Of a DNA stretch of 54,106 nt, positions 26,451 to 35,862 are shown one piece after another. Position 1 is the stretch's first letter. Each line of letters begins with the position of its first letter. Where the stretch lies: positions 75,739 to 129,844 of the forward strand of contig NZ_QVMP01000008.1 of assembly GCF_010501095.1 (NCBI RefSeq), written 5' to 3'. A program made the position numbers and the translations under genes. Origin of the DNA: Dysgonomonas sp. 520. Its GTDB lineage: Bacteria > Bacteroidota > Bacteroidia > Bacteroidales > Dysgonomonadaceae. A model generated the notes under the pieces. It was not told where the DNA came from, did no database searches, and saw nothing but the letters and a program-made list of their open reading frames with translations.

Positions 26451-26458
26451 CAAATTTA
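26451..26458 (-). promoter_or_regulatory. -7 box for the carbamoyltransferase-coaA operon
   Basis: The minus strand reads TAAATTTG (TAnnTTTG), 27 bases before the carbamoyltransferase start. It suggests a promoter separate from proBA. Confidence 0.5.
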
Positions 26459-26492
26459 GTTTTTTATGTTGAATGGTTATAATTAAAAAGAA

Positions 26493-26678
26493 TCATTCTT
26501 CCGAATGATCCTTCTTAATTCTTTTCCTGTCGTATATTTTTTTGCTTTTATGCACTTTAGTGACAGAAGACCAACCAATAGAAGACTCCATCTGAATGTC
26601 TCTATTGGCTTTCTTCACTGCTTTTATATAATCCTGAACAGTTATTTTTGTCTTTTTCTTATTTCTATTCTTCTTCAT
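26493..26678 (-). CDS. Small conserved basic protein of unknown function
   Basis: A 61-aa, very lysine-rich protein: MKKNRNKKKTKITVQDYIKA at the start, then KKANRDIQ and a C-terminal VHKSKKIYDRKRIKKDHSEE. There is no signal or membrane segment. The pattern (VQDYIKA..KKA.R and HKSKK.YDRK) is one I associate with small hypothetical proteins near proA in other Bacteroidales. It starts 37 bases after the proA stop on the same strand, so it is probably the last gene of a proB-proA operon. Its charge suggests nucleic-acid binding, but that is a guess. The start is the ATG at 26678; a longer frame into proA is not supported. Confidence 0.75.
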   Translation of the reverse strand: MKKNRNKKKTKITVQDYIKAVKKANRDIQMESSIGWSSVTKVHKSKKIYDRKRIKKDHSEE

Positions 26679-26715
26679 TAAGTTTAAATTAAAGCATCCA
26701 AAAGGTTTGTAGCCT

Positions 26716-27972
26716 TTATGGATTTCGGGTTTGCCCGTTGCCGTCGACAATCCATTTATAGCTGCACAACTCATTGAGAGCCATCGGACCACGTGCATGA
26801 AGTTTTTGTGTGCTGATACCTATCTCAGCCCCCATGCCAAATTGTGCGCCATCGGTGAATGCCGTTGAAGCATTTGCATAAACGCATGCGGCGTCAACAA
26901 GCGATTGGAAGAGTTGAACGGCCGATTCGTCGTCGGCAATTATAGCTTCACTGTGCTTCGATCCGTATTCAGTTATATGGTCTATGGCTTCATTGATGCT
27001 GTAAACTGTTTTTATTGCCATTTTATAATCAAGAAATTCGGTTCCGAAATCTTCTGTAACAGCCTCTTTCAGAAGATTTTCAGGATATTTTCCTTTCAGT
27101 TCTTCAAAGGCATATTTATCGGCGTAAATGGTTACATTATCGTTCTTCAGTTCTTCGCAAATATAATATAAGTCAGGCAACCTATCTTTGTCTACAATGA
27201 GGCAATCTAATGTGTTACATACACTTACCCGGCGAGTTTTTGAGTTATAGACAATGTTTCTGGCAAAATCTTTATTGCCACTGCTATGCACATAAGTGTG
27301 ACACACGCCTGCACCTGTTTCTATCACAGGTATACGGGCATTTTCACGAACAAAATTTATCAGCGATTGACCTCCACGGGGAATAATTACATCCACATAT
27401 TCACGTGCGCCGAGAAGTTCCTTTACTGCCTCTTTGTCATTAGATAGCAAGACACAAATGTTTGGATTCAAACCATGTTCGTCAAGCACGTTACGGATAA
27501 TTTCTACAATTGCCCGATTAGAAAAATAGGCATCCGAACCACCTTTCAGCACACAAGCATTTCCCGATTTGAAACACAATGAAAACACATCGAAACAAAC
27601 ATTCGGGCGTGCTTCGAAAATTATACCGATTACTCCGAACGGGACTGCTTTTTTTGTCAGGTGAAGGCCATTCGGCAAAGTCTTTTCTTCCAAGATCCGT
27701 CCGGCAGGACCGGGCAGGGATACAACATTGCGAATGTCGCTAACTATCCCCTTGATACGATCTTCCGTAAGTTTCAACCTGTCGTATTTCGGGTTTTCCT
27801 TATCCATGCGTTGAAGATCTTTCGAATTTTCTTCAAGGATGTAAAAGATTTTTGACTCGGTTTCCTTTGCAATGGCTTCAAGAATGTTGTTAATTTCTTC
27901 TTCCTTCAACAAAATCAGGCTGCGGCTTGCTACCTGTGCTGCTTCTAACAGTTGTTTGGTGTCATCGTCCAT
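26716..27972 (-). CDS. proA: Gamma-glutamyl phosphate reductase
   Basis: A 418-aa aldehyde-dehydrogenase-fold enzyme that reduces gamma-glutamyl phosphate to glutamate semialdehyde with NADPH, the second step of proline synthesis. The motifs [20 protein letters not shown] (about 119-138), [14 protein letters not shown] and [10 protein letters not shown] are present. The active-site cysteine is in [13 protein letters not shown], and the end has [20 protein letters not shown]. The length is standard. It lies 9 bases downstream of proB on the same message; the product passes directly from ProB. Confidence 0.96.
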   Translation of the reverse strand: MDDDTKQLLEAAQVASRSLILLKEEEINNILEAIAKETESKIFYILEENSKDLQRMDKENPKYDRLKLTEDRIKGIVSDIRNVVSLPGPAGRILEEKTLPNGLHLTKKAVPFGVIGIIFEARPNVCFDVFSLCFKSGNACVLKGGSDAYFSNRAIVEIIRNVLDEHGLNPNICVLLSNDKEAVKELLGAREYVDVIIPRGGQSLINFVRENARIPVIETGAGVCHTYVHSSGNKDFARNIVYNSKTRRVSVCNTLDCLIVDKDRLPDLYYICEELKNDNVTIYADKYAFEELKGKYPENLLKEAVTEDFGTEFLDYKMAIKTVYSINEAIDHITEYGSKHSEAIIADDESAVQLFQSLVDAACVYANASTAFTDGAQFGMGAEIGISTQKLHARGPMALNELCSYKWIVDGNGQTRNP

Positions 27973-27981
27973 TTTAGTAAT

Positions 27982-29079
27982 TTATTTATCTATGTATAAG
28001 TAATCGTAGTGTATTATTGGTTTAACATTACTTTTTCCTATCAATTCGCTCACTTTCGTGCTGTTAAACGAACTTTTTCCAATGCCTATCTGATTGCCTT
28101 TTTCATCAAAAATACGCACGATATCGTCTTCTTCAAAATTACCTGAGATTTTTGTTATCCCAACCGGTAACAAACTCACCGCCTTATCGCCCATGAGAAC
28201 AAGTCTGGCACACTCATTCACATGAATTTCGCCTTTCGCAAAACTATCCGAGTGTGCTATCCATTTTTTCACGTTCGACATTTCTTTCGATGAAGCCTTG
28301 AAACGAGTGCAAACTATTTCTTTATCCGAAAGCAAATCAATGAGGATATTGTCTTTTTTTCCGTTTGCTATAATCACTTCAATGCCTTCTTCGGCAATCT
28401 TCCGGGCTATGTTGTACTTTGTTTGCATACCGCCCCTTCCGGCAGTCGACTTCGAAGTTTGTATGAATTCTTCTATTTTGTCTTTTTTCGTATCAACAAC
28501 TTCTATCACCCGGGAATCAGGATTGTCAGGGTGTCCGTTGTATATTCCATCAATATTACTCAATATAATCAGTTTGTTGCAATTCATCATTGCCGCCACC
28601 AATCCCGATAGTTCGTCATTATCCGTAAACATCAACTCGTTAACGGATATTGCATCATTTTCGTTTACGATGGGAATAATATCATTTTCGAGCATCACAG
28701 ACATACAATTTCGCTGATTCAGGTAATGCCTGCGTGTAGAAAAATCTTCTTTTGTTGCCAAAACTTGTCCACAAACTAAATTATGATGACTGAAAAGTGT
28801 AAGGTATTGACTGATAAGCCTTACCTGACCCACCGCCGAATAGAGCTGACGTGCTGAGACAACATCCGTTATTTTATTTTTGGGTCGGATAGAGGTTTTA
28901 CCCGCAGCAACAGCCCCCGAAGATATCAGTATGACTTCTATTTTCGATTTGCGCAGTTCTGCAATCTGGTCTACCAGAGCCGACATTCTTGTCACATCCA
29001 GCGTTCCATCCTTTCGGGTGAGTACGTTGCTTCCTATCTTGATAGCAATTCGTCGGAGTTCTTTTGTTTTAGCTTTCAT
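27982..29079 (-). CDS. proB: Glutamate 5-kinase
   Basis: A 365-aa enzyme that phosphorylates glutamate with ATP, the first and usually proline-inhibited step of proline synthesis. An N-terminal amino-acid kinase domain (RIAIKIGSNVLTRKDG at the start, then VILISSGAVAAG and FTDNDELSGLVAAM) is followed by TAGRGGMQTKYNIARK. A C-terminal PUA domain is at about 270-345 (AKGEIHVNECARLVLMGDKA). It is the first gene of a proB-proA-(61-aa protein) operon, with a well-formed promoter. Confidence 0.96.
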   Translation of the reverse strand: MKAKTKELRRIAIKIGSNVLTRKDGTLDVTRMSALVDQIAELRKSKIEVILISSGAVAAGKTSIRPKNKITDVVSARQLYSAVGQVRLISQYLTLFSHHNLVCGQVLATKEDFSTRRHYLNQRNCMSVMLENDIIPIVNENDAISVNELMFTDNDELSGLVAAMMNCNKLIILSNIDGIYNGHPDNPDSRVIEVVDTKKDKIEEFIQTSKSTAGRGGMQTKYNIARKIAEEGIEVIIANGKKDNILIDLLSDKEIVCTRFKASSKEMSNVKKWIAHSDSFAKGEIHVNECARLVLMGDKAVSLLPVGITKISGNFEEDDIVRIFDEKGNQIGIGKSSFNSTKVSELIGKSNVKPIIHYDYLYIDK

Positions 29080-29098
29080 AATGATTAAACGAGCATCA

Positions 29099-29129
29099 CA
29101 AAGTTAATTATTTTGTAAGAACCCGCAAA
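29099..29129 (-). promoter_or_regulatory. proB promoter (TTTG-N19-TAACTTTG)
   Basis: On the minus strand TTTG (29129-29126), 19 bases, then TAACTTTG (29106-29099). This is a full match to the Bacteroidetes consensus, 20 bases before the proB start. Confidence 0.75.
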
Positions 29130-29142
29130 AAAGTAAGCACAA

Positions 29143-29165
29143 AAGGCATCCATAAAGAATGCCTT
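29143..29165 (-). terminator. Terminator after carB
   Basis: AAGGCAT (29143-29149) and ATGCCTT (29159-29165) form a hairpin; on the minus strand it is followed by TTTT. It separates carAB from proBA. Confidence 0.6.
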
Positions 29166-29228
29166 CCGGGTTTTAATTTAAATATCTTTTCTCCCAAAAA
29201 AGTTTTGAGGTCATAATCAGATTATCAA

Positions 29229-32200
29229 TTATTCGTATTCGTTCCACGCCTTGATCTCGATATCATCTACATTCATTTTGCAAAAGGCTTGTATAAATGC
29301 GCTCGCAAGACGTGAATTCGTGAGCAAAGGTATATTAAAATCAATAGAAGCTCGGCGAATTTTGTACCCGTTATTCAACTCGCTGGAAGTGAAATTTTTA
29401 GGAATATTCACTACCATGTCTATTTCTTTGTTGCGAATCATCTCTAAAGCACTCGGCTTTTTATCCTCCGACGGCCAATAAACTTGCGTAGACGGAACAC
29501 CATTTTCTTCGAGAAATTTCTGTGAACCACCCGTAGCATATAGTTCATACCCTTTACGGTGCAATAAGCGGGCAGCTTCCAACAGTTCAACTTTCGACTT
29601 TGCAGGCCCTGTCGAGAACAACACCGTCTTCTTCGGGATGCGATAACCAACCGAAAGCATCGACTTTAGCATAGCATCGTAGAAATTATCACCTATACAT
29701 CCCACTTCTCCTGTGGAAGCCATGTCGACACCTAGAACAGGGTCGGCTTTTTGCAGGCGGGAGAACGAAAACTGCGAAGCCTTAATGCCCACATAGTCGA
29801 AATCGAACTCATTTTTGTTAGGTCTTTCCACATGCTTTCCGAGCATAACTTGTGTTGCCAAATCAATGAAGTTGATCTTCAAAACCTTAGACACAAAAGG
29901 AAACGAGCGTGACGCCCGAAGGTTACACTCTATCACTTTGATATCGTTATTCTTAGCCAGAAATTGCATATTGAAAGGTCCTGATATCTGTAATTCCTGT
30001 GCTATTTTCCGGGCAATTTTTTTCACCTGCCTCACAGTTTCTACATAAAGCCTCTGCGCCGGAAACTGTATTGTCGCATCTCCTGAGTGAACTCCCGCAA
30101 ACTCAACATGTTCCGATATTGCATACATCACAATCTCCCCTTTGTTGGCAACTGCATCAATTTCTATTTCTTTTGCATTTTCTATAAATTCAGTCACCAC
30201 AACAGGATGTTTTTTAGAAACTTCGGCAGCCAGTCCCAGAAAGTTTTCCAACTCTTCATCATTAGAGCAGACATTCATCGCAGCACCCGAAAGCACATAA
30301 GATGGACGAATCAAAACCGGATAACCTACATCTGCAACAAAATCTTTAATATCGGACAGAGTTGAAAGTTCTTTCCATCGGGGTTGGTCAACCCCTATCC
30401 TATCCAGCATACTCGAAAACTTGTGCCTGTCTTCCGCATTATCAATGCTCTGTGCGGTTGTTCCCAGAATGTTCACTTTTGCTTCATCCAAACGGATAGC
30501 TAAGTTGTTGGGTATCTGCCCGCCAACCGACAGAATCACCCCATGAGGATTTTCCAGTTCTATGATGTCCATCACTCTTTCGTAGGTCAGCTCGTCGAAG
30601 TAGAGGCGGTCGCACATATCGTAATCGGTAGATACCGTTTCGGGGTTGTAGTTGATCATCACCGAGCGATACCCCTCCTTACGTATTGTTTGCAAGGCAT
30701 TTACCGAGCACCAGTCGAATTCTACGGACGAACCTATACGGTATGCTCCCGAACCTAAAACAACAACGGAACGATGGTCGCCCAGATATTTTACATCGTT
30801 GGCCGTTCCGTTATAGGTTAAGTATAAATAATTTGTCTGAGCCGGATATTCTGCCGCCAAAGTATCTATTTGTTTCACAACCGGAACTATTCCGTTCCGC
30901 TTTCTTATTGCCCTGACTTCAGGAACGATATTGTCTATCAATGATGGTTCCTTGCAAATGGTTTTGGCAATCTGAAAATCGGAGAAGCCCATTTGTTTGG
31001 CTGATCGAAGCAGTTGAAGTGGCAGTGATTGTATATCATCAAAACTTTTCAATTCTTCCGAACACTTGTATATGTAATGCAATTTTTGCAAAAACCATCG
31101 GTCTATCTTGGTCAGATCGTGTATCTTATCTATATCATAACCTTTCTCAAACGCCTGATAAATAAAGAATATACGCTTATCGGTGGGGTTTGTCAGTTCT
31201 CCGTCAATATTTTCTGTTTCAAGGGCTTTATTCCCTGTGAATCCATGCATACCTATATTCAACATGCGAAGGCCTTTTTGAATGGCTTCTTCAAATGTCC
31301 GTCCGATTGCCATAATTTCACCAACGGATTTCATGCTCGAACCGATTTCTTTAGATACTCCATGAAATTTACCCAAATCCCAACGAGGAATTTTCACCAC
31401 AATATAGTCCAGAGCCGGTTCAAAAAATGCGCTGGTACTTTTAGTTACAGAATTTTTCAGTTCAAACAAGCCATAACCAAGTCCTAATTTTGCCGCAACA
31501 AACGCTAAAGGATAGCCTGTTGCTTTCGATGCCAAAGCCGAAGAACGGCTGAGACGTGCGTTCACTTCTATCACCCTGTAATCTTCCGATTCGGGGTCGA
31601 AAGCATATTGAACGTTACATTCGCCCACAATGCCGATGTGACGGACAATGCGAATGGCTATCTCACGCAATTTGTGGTATTCCGAGTTTGTTAATGTCTG
31701 CGATGGCGCAACAACGATGCTCTCGCCTGTATGGATTCCGAGAGGATCGAAGTTTTCCATATTGCAGACAGTCATGCAGTTATCGTATTTGTCCCGTACA
31801 ACTTCGTATTCTATTTCTTTCCAGCCTTTCAACGATTTTTCGACAAGCAATTGCGATGAATATGATAAGGCTTTATCGGCCAATGCCCTCAGTTCCTGCT
31901 CGTCATTGCAAAACCCGGAACCCAATCCGCCCAAAGCATAAGCCGCACGCACAATGATGGGGTAACCCAGTTCGTCGGCTGCTTTCACGGCATCTTCAAT
32001 GCTGCCCACAGCCATACTCTTGATGGTTTTTACATCTATCTGGTCTAGTTTCTTCACAAAAAGCTCACGGTCTTCCGTGTCCATAATCGCCTGAACAGGA
32101 GTACCCAACACTCTCACGTTGTATTTATCCAGAATACCCGATTCGAAAAGCTGAACGCCGCAGTTCAACGCCGTTTGCCCTCCGAAAGCAAGCAAAATGC

Positions 32201-32447
32201 CTTCCGGTTTTTCTTTTTTAATCACTTTCTCTACAAAGTAAGGAGTGATTGGCAAGAAATATATTTTGTCGGCACTGCCTTCCGATGTTTGAACGGTTGC
32301 GATATTCGGATTTATCAGTATCGTTTCGATACCCTCTTCTTTCAAGGCTTTCAATGCCTGCGAACCGGAATAGTCGAACTCTCCCGCCTCACCTATTTTC
32401 AGAGCTCCCGAACCAAGTACCAGTACCTTTTTTATATTTATATCCAT
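29229..32447 (-). CDS. carB: Carbamoyl-phosphate synthase large subunit
   Basis: A 1072-aa synthetase that makes carbamoyl phosphate from bicarbonate, ammonia and two ATP, for arginine and pyrimidines. It shows two homologous ATP-grasp halves: the first starts VLVLGSGALKIGEAGEFDYS near 8; the second has VVVLGSGAYRIGSSVEFDWC near 560. Each half has its own ATP-binding region. The C-terminal MGS-like allosteric domain (SVGYRIPKKTVLFSTG, then NIPLLTNSRLASAFI) is complete. It follows carA by 15 bases. A terminator lies between it and proB. Confidence 0.97.
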   Translation of the reverse strand: MDINIKKVLVLGSGALKIGEAGEFDYSGSQALKALKEEGIETILINPNIATVQTSEGSADKIYFLPITPYFVEKVIKKEKPEGILLAFGGQTALNCGVQLFESGILDKYNVRVLGTPVQAIMDTEDRELFVKKLDQIDVKTIKSMAVGSIEDAVKAADELGYPIIVRAAYALGGLGSGFCNDEQELRALADKALSYSSQLLVEKSLKGWKEIEYEVVRDKYDNCMTVCNMENFDPLGIHTGESIVVAPSQTLTNSEYHKLREIAIRIVRHIGIVGECNVQYAFDPESEDYRVIEVNARLSRSSALASKATGYPLAFVAAKLGLGYGLFELKNSVTKSTSAFFEPALDYIVVKIPRWDLGKFHGVSKEIGSSMKSVGEIMAIGRTFEEAIQKGLRMLNIGMHGFTGNKALETENIDGELTNPTDKRIFFIYQAFEKGYDIDKIHDLTKIDRWFLQKLHYIYKCSEELKSFDDIQSLPLQLLRSAKQMGFSDFQIAKTICKEPSLIDNIVPEVRAIRKRNGIVPVVKQIDTLAAEYPAQTNYLYLTYNGTANDVKYLGDHRSVVVLGSGAYRIGSSVEFDWCSVNALQTIRKEGYRSVMINYNPETVSTDYDMCDRLYFDELTYERVMDIIELENPHGVILSVGGQIPNNLAIRLDEAKVNILGTTAQSIDNAEDRHKFSSMLDRIGVDQPRWKELSTLSDIKDFVADVGYPVLIRPSYVLSGAAMNVCSNDEELENFLGLAAEVSKKHPVVVTEFIENAKEIEIDAVANKGEIVMYAISEHVEFAGVHSGDATIQFPAQRLYVETVRQVKKIARKIAQELQISGPFNMQFLAKNNDIKVIECNLRASRSFPFVSKVLKINFIDLATQVMLGKHVERPNKNEFDFDYVGIKASQFSFSRLQKADPVLGVDMASTGEVGCIGDNFYDAMLKSMLSVGYRIPKKTVLFSTGPAKSKVELLEAARLLHRKGYELYATGGSQKFLEENGVPSTQVYWPSEDKKPSALEMIRNKEIDMVVNIPKNFTSSELNNGYKIRRASIDFNIPLLTNSRLASAFIQAFCKMNVDDIEIKAWNEYE

Positions 32448-32462
32448 GATGTGATAATTTTT

Positions 32463-33533
32463 TTAGAGTTTCTCAATAAACAAGTCGAACAAAAAGTCTG
32501 TGTCAGTGGGGCCACTGGCGGCTTCGGGGTGAAACTGTGCCGAAAAGAACGGCTTTGTTTTATGCTTGATTCCTTCGTTTGTTCCATCATTCAGATTCAG
32601 AAACAGGGGTTCCCATTCTTCACCCAGCGAAGCATTGGATACTGCAAAGCCATGATTTTGCGAGGTGATGAAACACCGCTCTGTGCCCACCATCCTGACA
32701 GGCTGGTTATGGCTGCGATGCCCGTATTTCAGTTTATATGTTGTGGCTCCTCCCGCTTTCGAAAGAAGCTGGTTCCCCATGCAAATTCCGCAGATTGGCT
32801 TGTCATTTTGCATCGCTTTTCGGATATTTTGTACTGTTATCTCGCAAAAATCAGGATTTCCGGGACCGTTCGATATAAACAATCCGTCATATTCTATCTG
32901 CGAAATATCATAATCCCACGGTACACGTATCAGCGTGATATCCCGTTTCAGAAGGCAACGCAATATGTTATGTTTCACGCCACAATCTATCAAGACCACT
33001 CGTTTTTCTCCGTTTCCGTATGTGATAACTTCCTTACAACTGGCCTTAGCTACCTGATTTTCAAGATTCGGGTCGATAAAATCTATTTCGTTTTCATCAG
33101 CAAAGACGATTTTACCTTTCATCGAACCTTTTTCACGAAGCAATTTGGTCAACTCGCGGGTGTCTATCCCGTATATTCCGGGAACGCCGCTTTCTTTGAG
33201 CCATTCGCCAAGGCTTTTTTGGGCATTCCAATGCGAATATTCGTGAGAATAATCGGAGATGATCAGTCCACGGACTTGAATTTTTTCCGACTCATAAAAA
33301 TTTGAGATCCCGTTGGTAAAGGTGTTTTCGGGAACGCCATAGTTTCCAACAAGGGGGAATGTCACTGTAAGGATTTGCCCCAGATAGGAAGGATCGGTAA
33401 GGCTTTCGGGATAACCAACCATTGCCGTGTTGAATACAACTTCTCCGGCTGCCGGTGTTTCTGCACCGAACGATCTTCCTTCGAAGATTGTACCATCATC
33501 AAGAATCAGTCGAACAGGTTTGTCTGCATGCAT
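32463..33533 (-). CDS. carA: Carbamoyl-phosphate synthase small subunit (glutaminase)
   Basis: A 356-aa class I amidotransferase that hydrolyses glutamine and channels ammonia to CarB. The N-terminal CPSase_sm_chain domain (RLILDDGTIFEGRSFGAE) is followed by a GATase domain. The nucleophilic cysteine is in CGICMGNQLL (near 250) and the His-Glu pair in QFHPEAASGP (near 334). The ORF starts at ATG 33533, MHADKPVRLI. The leader is about 160 bases long and carries a terminator-like hairpin and a short reading frame, which suggests attenuation (see separate entries). Confidence 0.96.
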   Translation of the reverse strand: MHADKPVRLILDDGTIFEGRSFGAETPAAGEVVFNTAMVGYPESLTDPSYLGQILTVTFPLVGNYGVPENTFTNGISNFYESEKIQVRGLIISDYSHEYSHWNAQKSLGEWLKESGVPGIYGIDTRELTKLLREKGSMKGKIVFADENEIDFIDPNLENQVAKASCKEVITYGNGEKRVVLIDCGVKHNILRCLLKRDITLIRVPWDYDISQIEYDGLFISNGPGNPDFCEITVQNIRKAMQNDKPICGICMGNQLLSKAGGATTYKLKYGHRSHNQPVRMVGTERCFITSQNHGFAVSNASLGEEWEPLFLNLNDGTNEGIKHKTKPFFSAQFHPEAASGPTDTDFLFDLFIEKL

Positions 33534-33591
33534 TTTGCGATAGAATTATTATTGTTTGACAAATGATTTGGATATTACATTTTTCTTGGGC

Positions 33592-33627
33592 AAAAAAAAA
33601 GGACAAGATTATAAAAATCCGTCCTTT
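33592..33627 (-). promoter_or_regulatory. Terminator-like hairpin in the carA leader (putative attenuator)
   Basis: On the minus strand AAAGGAC pairs with GTCCTTT (33627-33621 with 33604-33598), with an inner GATT/AATC pairing, directly followed by nine T. This is a textbook intrinsic terminator, but no gene ends here: upstream lies only the divergent yigZ. It falls between the carA promoter and the carA start, so it is best read as a transcription attenuator. Confidence 0.7.
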
Positions 33628-33671
33628 CTGCTTTCGATATGATATATTTTCTGCTGTGTCATTTTTGCCAT
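33609..33671 (-). CDS. Putative 20-codon leader peptide of carAB
   Basis: This short frame starts with ATG 33671 (MAKMTQQKIYHIES...) and ends in ...RKDGFL with a TAA stop located inside the attenuator hairpin (33611-33609). It is the only ATG-started frame that runs from just after the predicted transcription start into the hairpin. A ribosome translating it would cover one hairpin arm and could couple translation to termination. It has a single Arg codon and no run of regulatory codons, so what it senses is unclear. It is too short for confident gene calling. Confidence 0.4.
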   Translation of the reverse strand: MAKMTQQKIYHIESRKDGFL

Positions 33672-33698
33672 TCAAATACTCTGTGAATATCTGAAGTA

Positions 33699-33728
33699 CA
33701 AAAGTAGTAAATGTTTTTCGATTGCAAA
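33699..33728 (-). promoter_or_regulatory. carA promoter (TTTG-N18-TACTTTTG)
   Basis: On the minus strand TTTG (33728-33725), 18 bases, TACTTTTG (33706-33699). Transcription would start near 33692, giving a leader of about 160 bases. Confidence 0.65.
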
Positions 33729-33750
33729 AAATAATTACGTTTAAAATAGT

Positions 33751-33758
33751 TATATTTG
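33751..33758 (+). promoter_or_regulatory. -7 box for yigZ
   Basis: TATATTTG, 29 bases before ATG 33788. It lies downstream of the alternative start at 33722, so that longer frame is ruled out. Confidence 0.6.
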
Positions 33759-33787
33759 CTTTCGAAATATTGATTACTCCTTTGACA

Positions 33788-34387
33788 ATGAATGATACCT
33801 TCAAAACCATAAAAGAACTATCAAAAGCCATTTTTACGGAACAAAAAAGTAAATTCATTTCCTACGCCATCCCTATTCAATCGGTCGACGATGTGAAAAG
33901 TGAACTAGAAAAGTATAAAAAAGAATATTACGATTCGCGCCATATCTGCTGGGCTTATGTGCTGGGTGCTGATCGTTCAGAGTTCAGGTCGAATGACGAT
34001 GGCGAACCTTCGGGCACAGCAGGCAAACCGATTCTGGGACAAATAAATTCGAACGAACTTACAGACATACTTGTTCTTGTTGTAAGATATTTCGGGGGCA
34101 TAAAGCTAGGAACCAGCGGACTGATCACATCGTACAGAAGTGCTGCCGCCGAAGCCATAGAAGGTGCTGAGATTGTAACAAAAACGGTGGATTGCTCCAT
34201 ATCATTTTCATTCGAATACCCTTTCATGAACGATGTGATGAAGATTGTAAAAGACATGGAGGCAACAATACTGAACCAATCGTACGACATGGATTGTTAC
34301 ATGACATTACAGATTAGGCAAGCTCAATTCGATTTGTTGAAAAACAGGCTGTCGAAAGTCGAAAGTCTCAATTTTCCCGAAATATAA
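33788..34387 (+). CDS. yigZ: YigZ/IMPACT family protein
   Basis: A 199-aa protein of the UPF0029 / IMPACT family. The N-terminal domain has KSKFISYAIPIQSVDDVKSE, the signature DSRHICWAYVLG and DDGEPSGTAGKPIL, followed by VVRYFGGIKLGTSGLI. A ferredoxin-like C-terminal domain (DUF1949) follows. Bacterial members bind nucleic acids or ribosomes; the physiological role is unsettled. The start is set by the promoter at 33751. It is divergent from carA. Confidence 0.92.
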   Translation: MNDTFKTIKELSKAIFTEQKSKFISYAIPIQSVDDVKSELEKYKKEYYDSRHICWAYVLGADRSEFRSNDDGEPSGTAGKPILGQINSNELTDILVLVVRYFGGIKLGTSGLITSYRSAAAEAIEGAEIVTKTVDCSISFSFEYPFMNDVMKIVKDMEATILNQSYDMDCYMTLQIRQAQFDLLKNRLSKVESLNFPEI

Positions 34388-34402
34388 CTCGACAAAAATA
34401 TA

Positions 34403-34410
34403 TATATTTG
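34403..34410 (+). promoter_or_regulatory. -7 box for the small membrane protein
   Basis: TATATTTG, 69 bases before ATG 34480. Confidence 0.45.
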
Positions 34411-34479
34411 CCCCCGAAAACTAGACAAAAGTATAAATTTTACATAACTATTTATTAACTATTTACACTTCAATTAATT

Positions 34480-34677
34480 ATGAAAAGCATTGGTTCTTTT
34501 TTGTTTATTATTGGTATTTTAGCAATCGTATTAGACTTTGTTGACCGTGTGCCGTCTGTATTAGTTTGGATATATACATGGGGCGATGGTATAGCATGGA
34601 TAATAAAAATAGCGATTACGGTTGTTGGCGCAATTTTATTCCTTATCGGAAGCCGATTGGGCACAAATAAACAATAA
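34480..34677 (+). CDS. Small two-helix membrane protein, unknown function
   Basis: A 65-aa protein with two predicted transmembrane helices (IGSFLFIIGILAIVLDFV, residues 3-20; WIIKIAITVVGAILFLIG, about 40-57) joined by a short aromatic loop. It has its own -7 box and stands between yigZ and aroC on the same strand. I do not recognise a domain. Intact frame, clear hydrophobic pattern and promoter support a real gene. Confidence 0.65.
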   Translation: MKSIGSFLFIIGILAIVLDFVDRVPSVLVWIYTWGDGIAWIIKIAITVVGAILFLIGSRLGTNKQ

Positions 34678-34758
34678 TAGAAAACAAAATAAACATAAGT
34701 ATCCCGAATTGCTTTAAGTAATTTGGGATATTTTGTTTCCGCTACTACATAAATGAGT

Positions 34759-34766
34759 TATCTTTG
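34759..34766 (+). promoter_or_regulatory. -7 box for aroC
   Basis: TATCTTTG, 28 bases before ATG 34795; a TTTG at 34732-34735 gives a somewhat long 23-base spacer. Confidence 0.5.
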
Positions 34767-34794
34767 TTTCTGAAATTTTACGTGATAAGAAGAA

Positions 34795-35862
34795 ATGAAC
34801 ACATTTGGTAATATATTCAGGCTAACATCTTTCGGCGAATCGCACGGTGTGGCCATCGGCGGGGTGATTGACGGTTGTCCATCGGGCATAGAAATAGACA
34901 TGGACTTTATTCAGAACGAACTGAATCGTCGTCGTCCCGGACAATCGAAAATTACAACTCCACGAAAAGAAGCCGACGAGGTAGAATTTCTTTCGGGCAT
35001 TTTCGAGGGAAAAACTACAGGTACACCAATCGGATTTATAGTTCGCAATGCAAACCAACATTCTTCCGACTACGACAACATGAAAGACTTGTATCGCCCG
35101 TCGCATGCCGATTACACTTATCAGAAAAAATACGGTATTCGTGACCATCGTGGAGGCGGACGATCTTCGGCGCGAGAAACCATTGCCCGTTGTGTTGGTG
35201 GAGCCATTGCCAAGCTGGCATTGAAACAGTTGAATATCTCTATCACCGCCTACACATCGCAGGTAGGGCACGTGAAACTGGAAAAACAATATACAGCGTA
35301 CGACCTGAGCCTGATTGAAGAAACTCCCGTAAGATGTCCCGATCTTGATAAGGCACAGGAAATGATAGACCTGATAGGTGAAGTGAAAATGAAAGGAGAC
35401 ACCATCGGCGGAGTTATCACTTGTGTCATAAAAGGTGCTCCCGTGGGATTGGGCGAGCCTGTTTTCGGCAAACTGCATGCGGCTTTGGGCACTGCCATTC
35501 TGGGTATTAATGCCGTGAAGGGATTTGAATATGGCGACGGATTTGATGTTGACCACCGAGGCTCGGAAGTGAACGATGTTTTTGTCAACGAAAATGGAAA
35601 AATTGTTACCACTACAAACCATTCGGGTGGTATTCAGGGTGGTATTTCAAACGGTCAGGATATATACTTCCGTGCAGCCTTCAAACCGGTGGCTACAATC
35701 TTGATGCAACAAAATACAGTGAATAAAAATGGTGAAAATACCGGACTCACCGCTAAAGGCCGGCACGACCCATGCGTATTGCCCCGTGCAGTTCCTATCG
35801 TGGAGGCAATGGCAGCTATGACAATTCTCGACTATTATTTACTGAATAAAGCGAATCAGTAG
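34795..35862 (+). CDS. aroC: Chorismate synthase
   Basis: A 355-aa enzyme that converts EPSP to chorismate with reduced FMN, the last common step of aromatic amino-acid synthesis. The N-terminus [20 protein letters not shown], then [20 protein letters not shown] and the late [20 protein letters not shown] are family signatures. The stop codon and the last two residues (Asn-Gln-stop, AATCAGTAG) coincide with the conserved start of a dispersed repeat, so the extreme C-terminus may have been remodelled by a repeat insertion. Confidence 0.97.
   Translation: MNTFGNIFRLTSFGESHGVAIGGVIDGCPSGIEIDMDFIQNELNRRRPGQSKITTPRKEADEVEFLSGIFEGKTTGTPIGFIVRNANQHSSDYDNMKDLYRPSHADYTYQKKYGIRDHRGGGRSSARETIARCVGGAIAKLALKQLNISITAYTSQVGHVKLEKQYTAYDLSLIEETPVRCPDLDKAQEMIDLIGEVKMKGDTIGGVITCVIKGAPVGLGEPVFGKLHAALGTAILGINAVKGFEYGDGFDVDHRGSEVNDVFVNENGKIVTTTNHSGGIQGGISNGQDIYFRAAFKPVATILMQQNTVNKNGENTGLTAKGRHDPCVLPRAVPIVEAMAAMTILDYYLLNKANQ

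Noticed and set aside
32175-33305. 376-aa plus-strand open frame over carA/carB
   Set aside because: It is antisense to the well-supported carA and carB genes, shows no domain, and has the composition of a shadow frame.
24527-33533. Arginine/proline block as a horizontally acquired island
   Set aside because: No integrase, tRNA or composition change is visible, and all genes are core biosynthetic functions.
33722-33787. Longer N-terminus for yigZ
   Set aside because: The extension contains the -7 box at 33751, and the family N-terminus starts at the later ATG.
34822-35622. 266-aa minus-strand frame inside aroC
   Set aside because: Complete overlap with aroC; a shadow frame.
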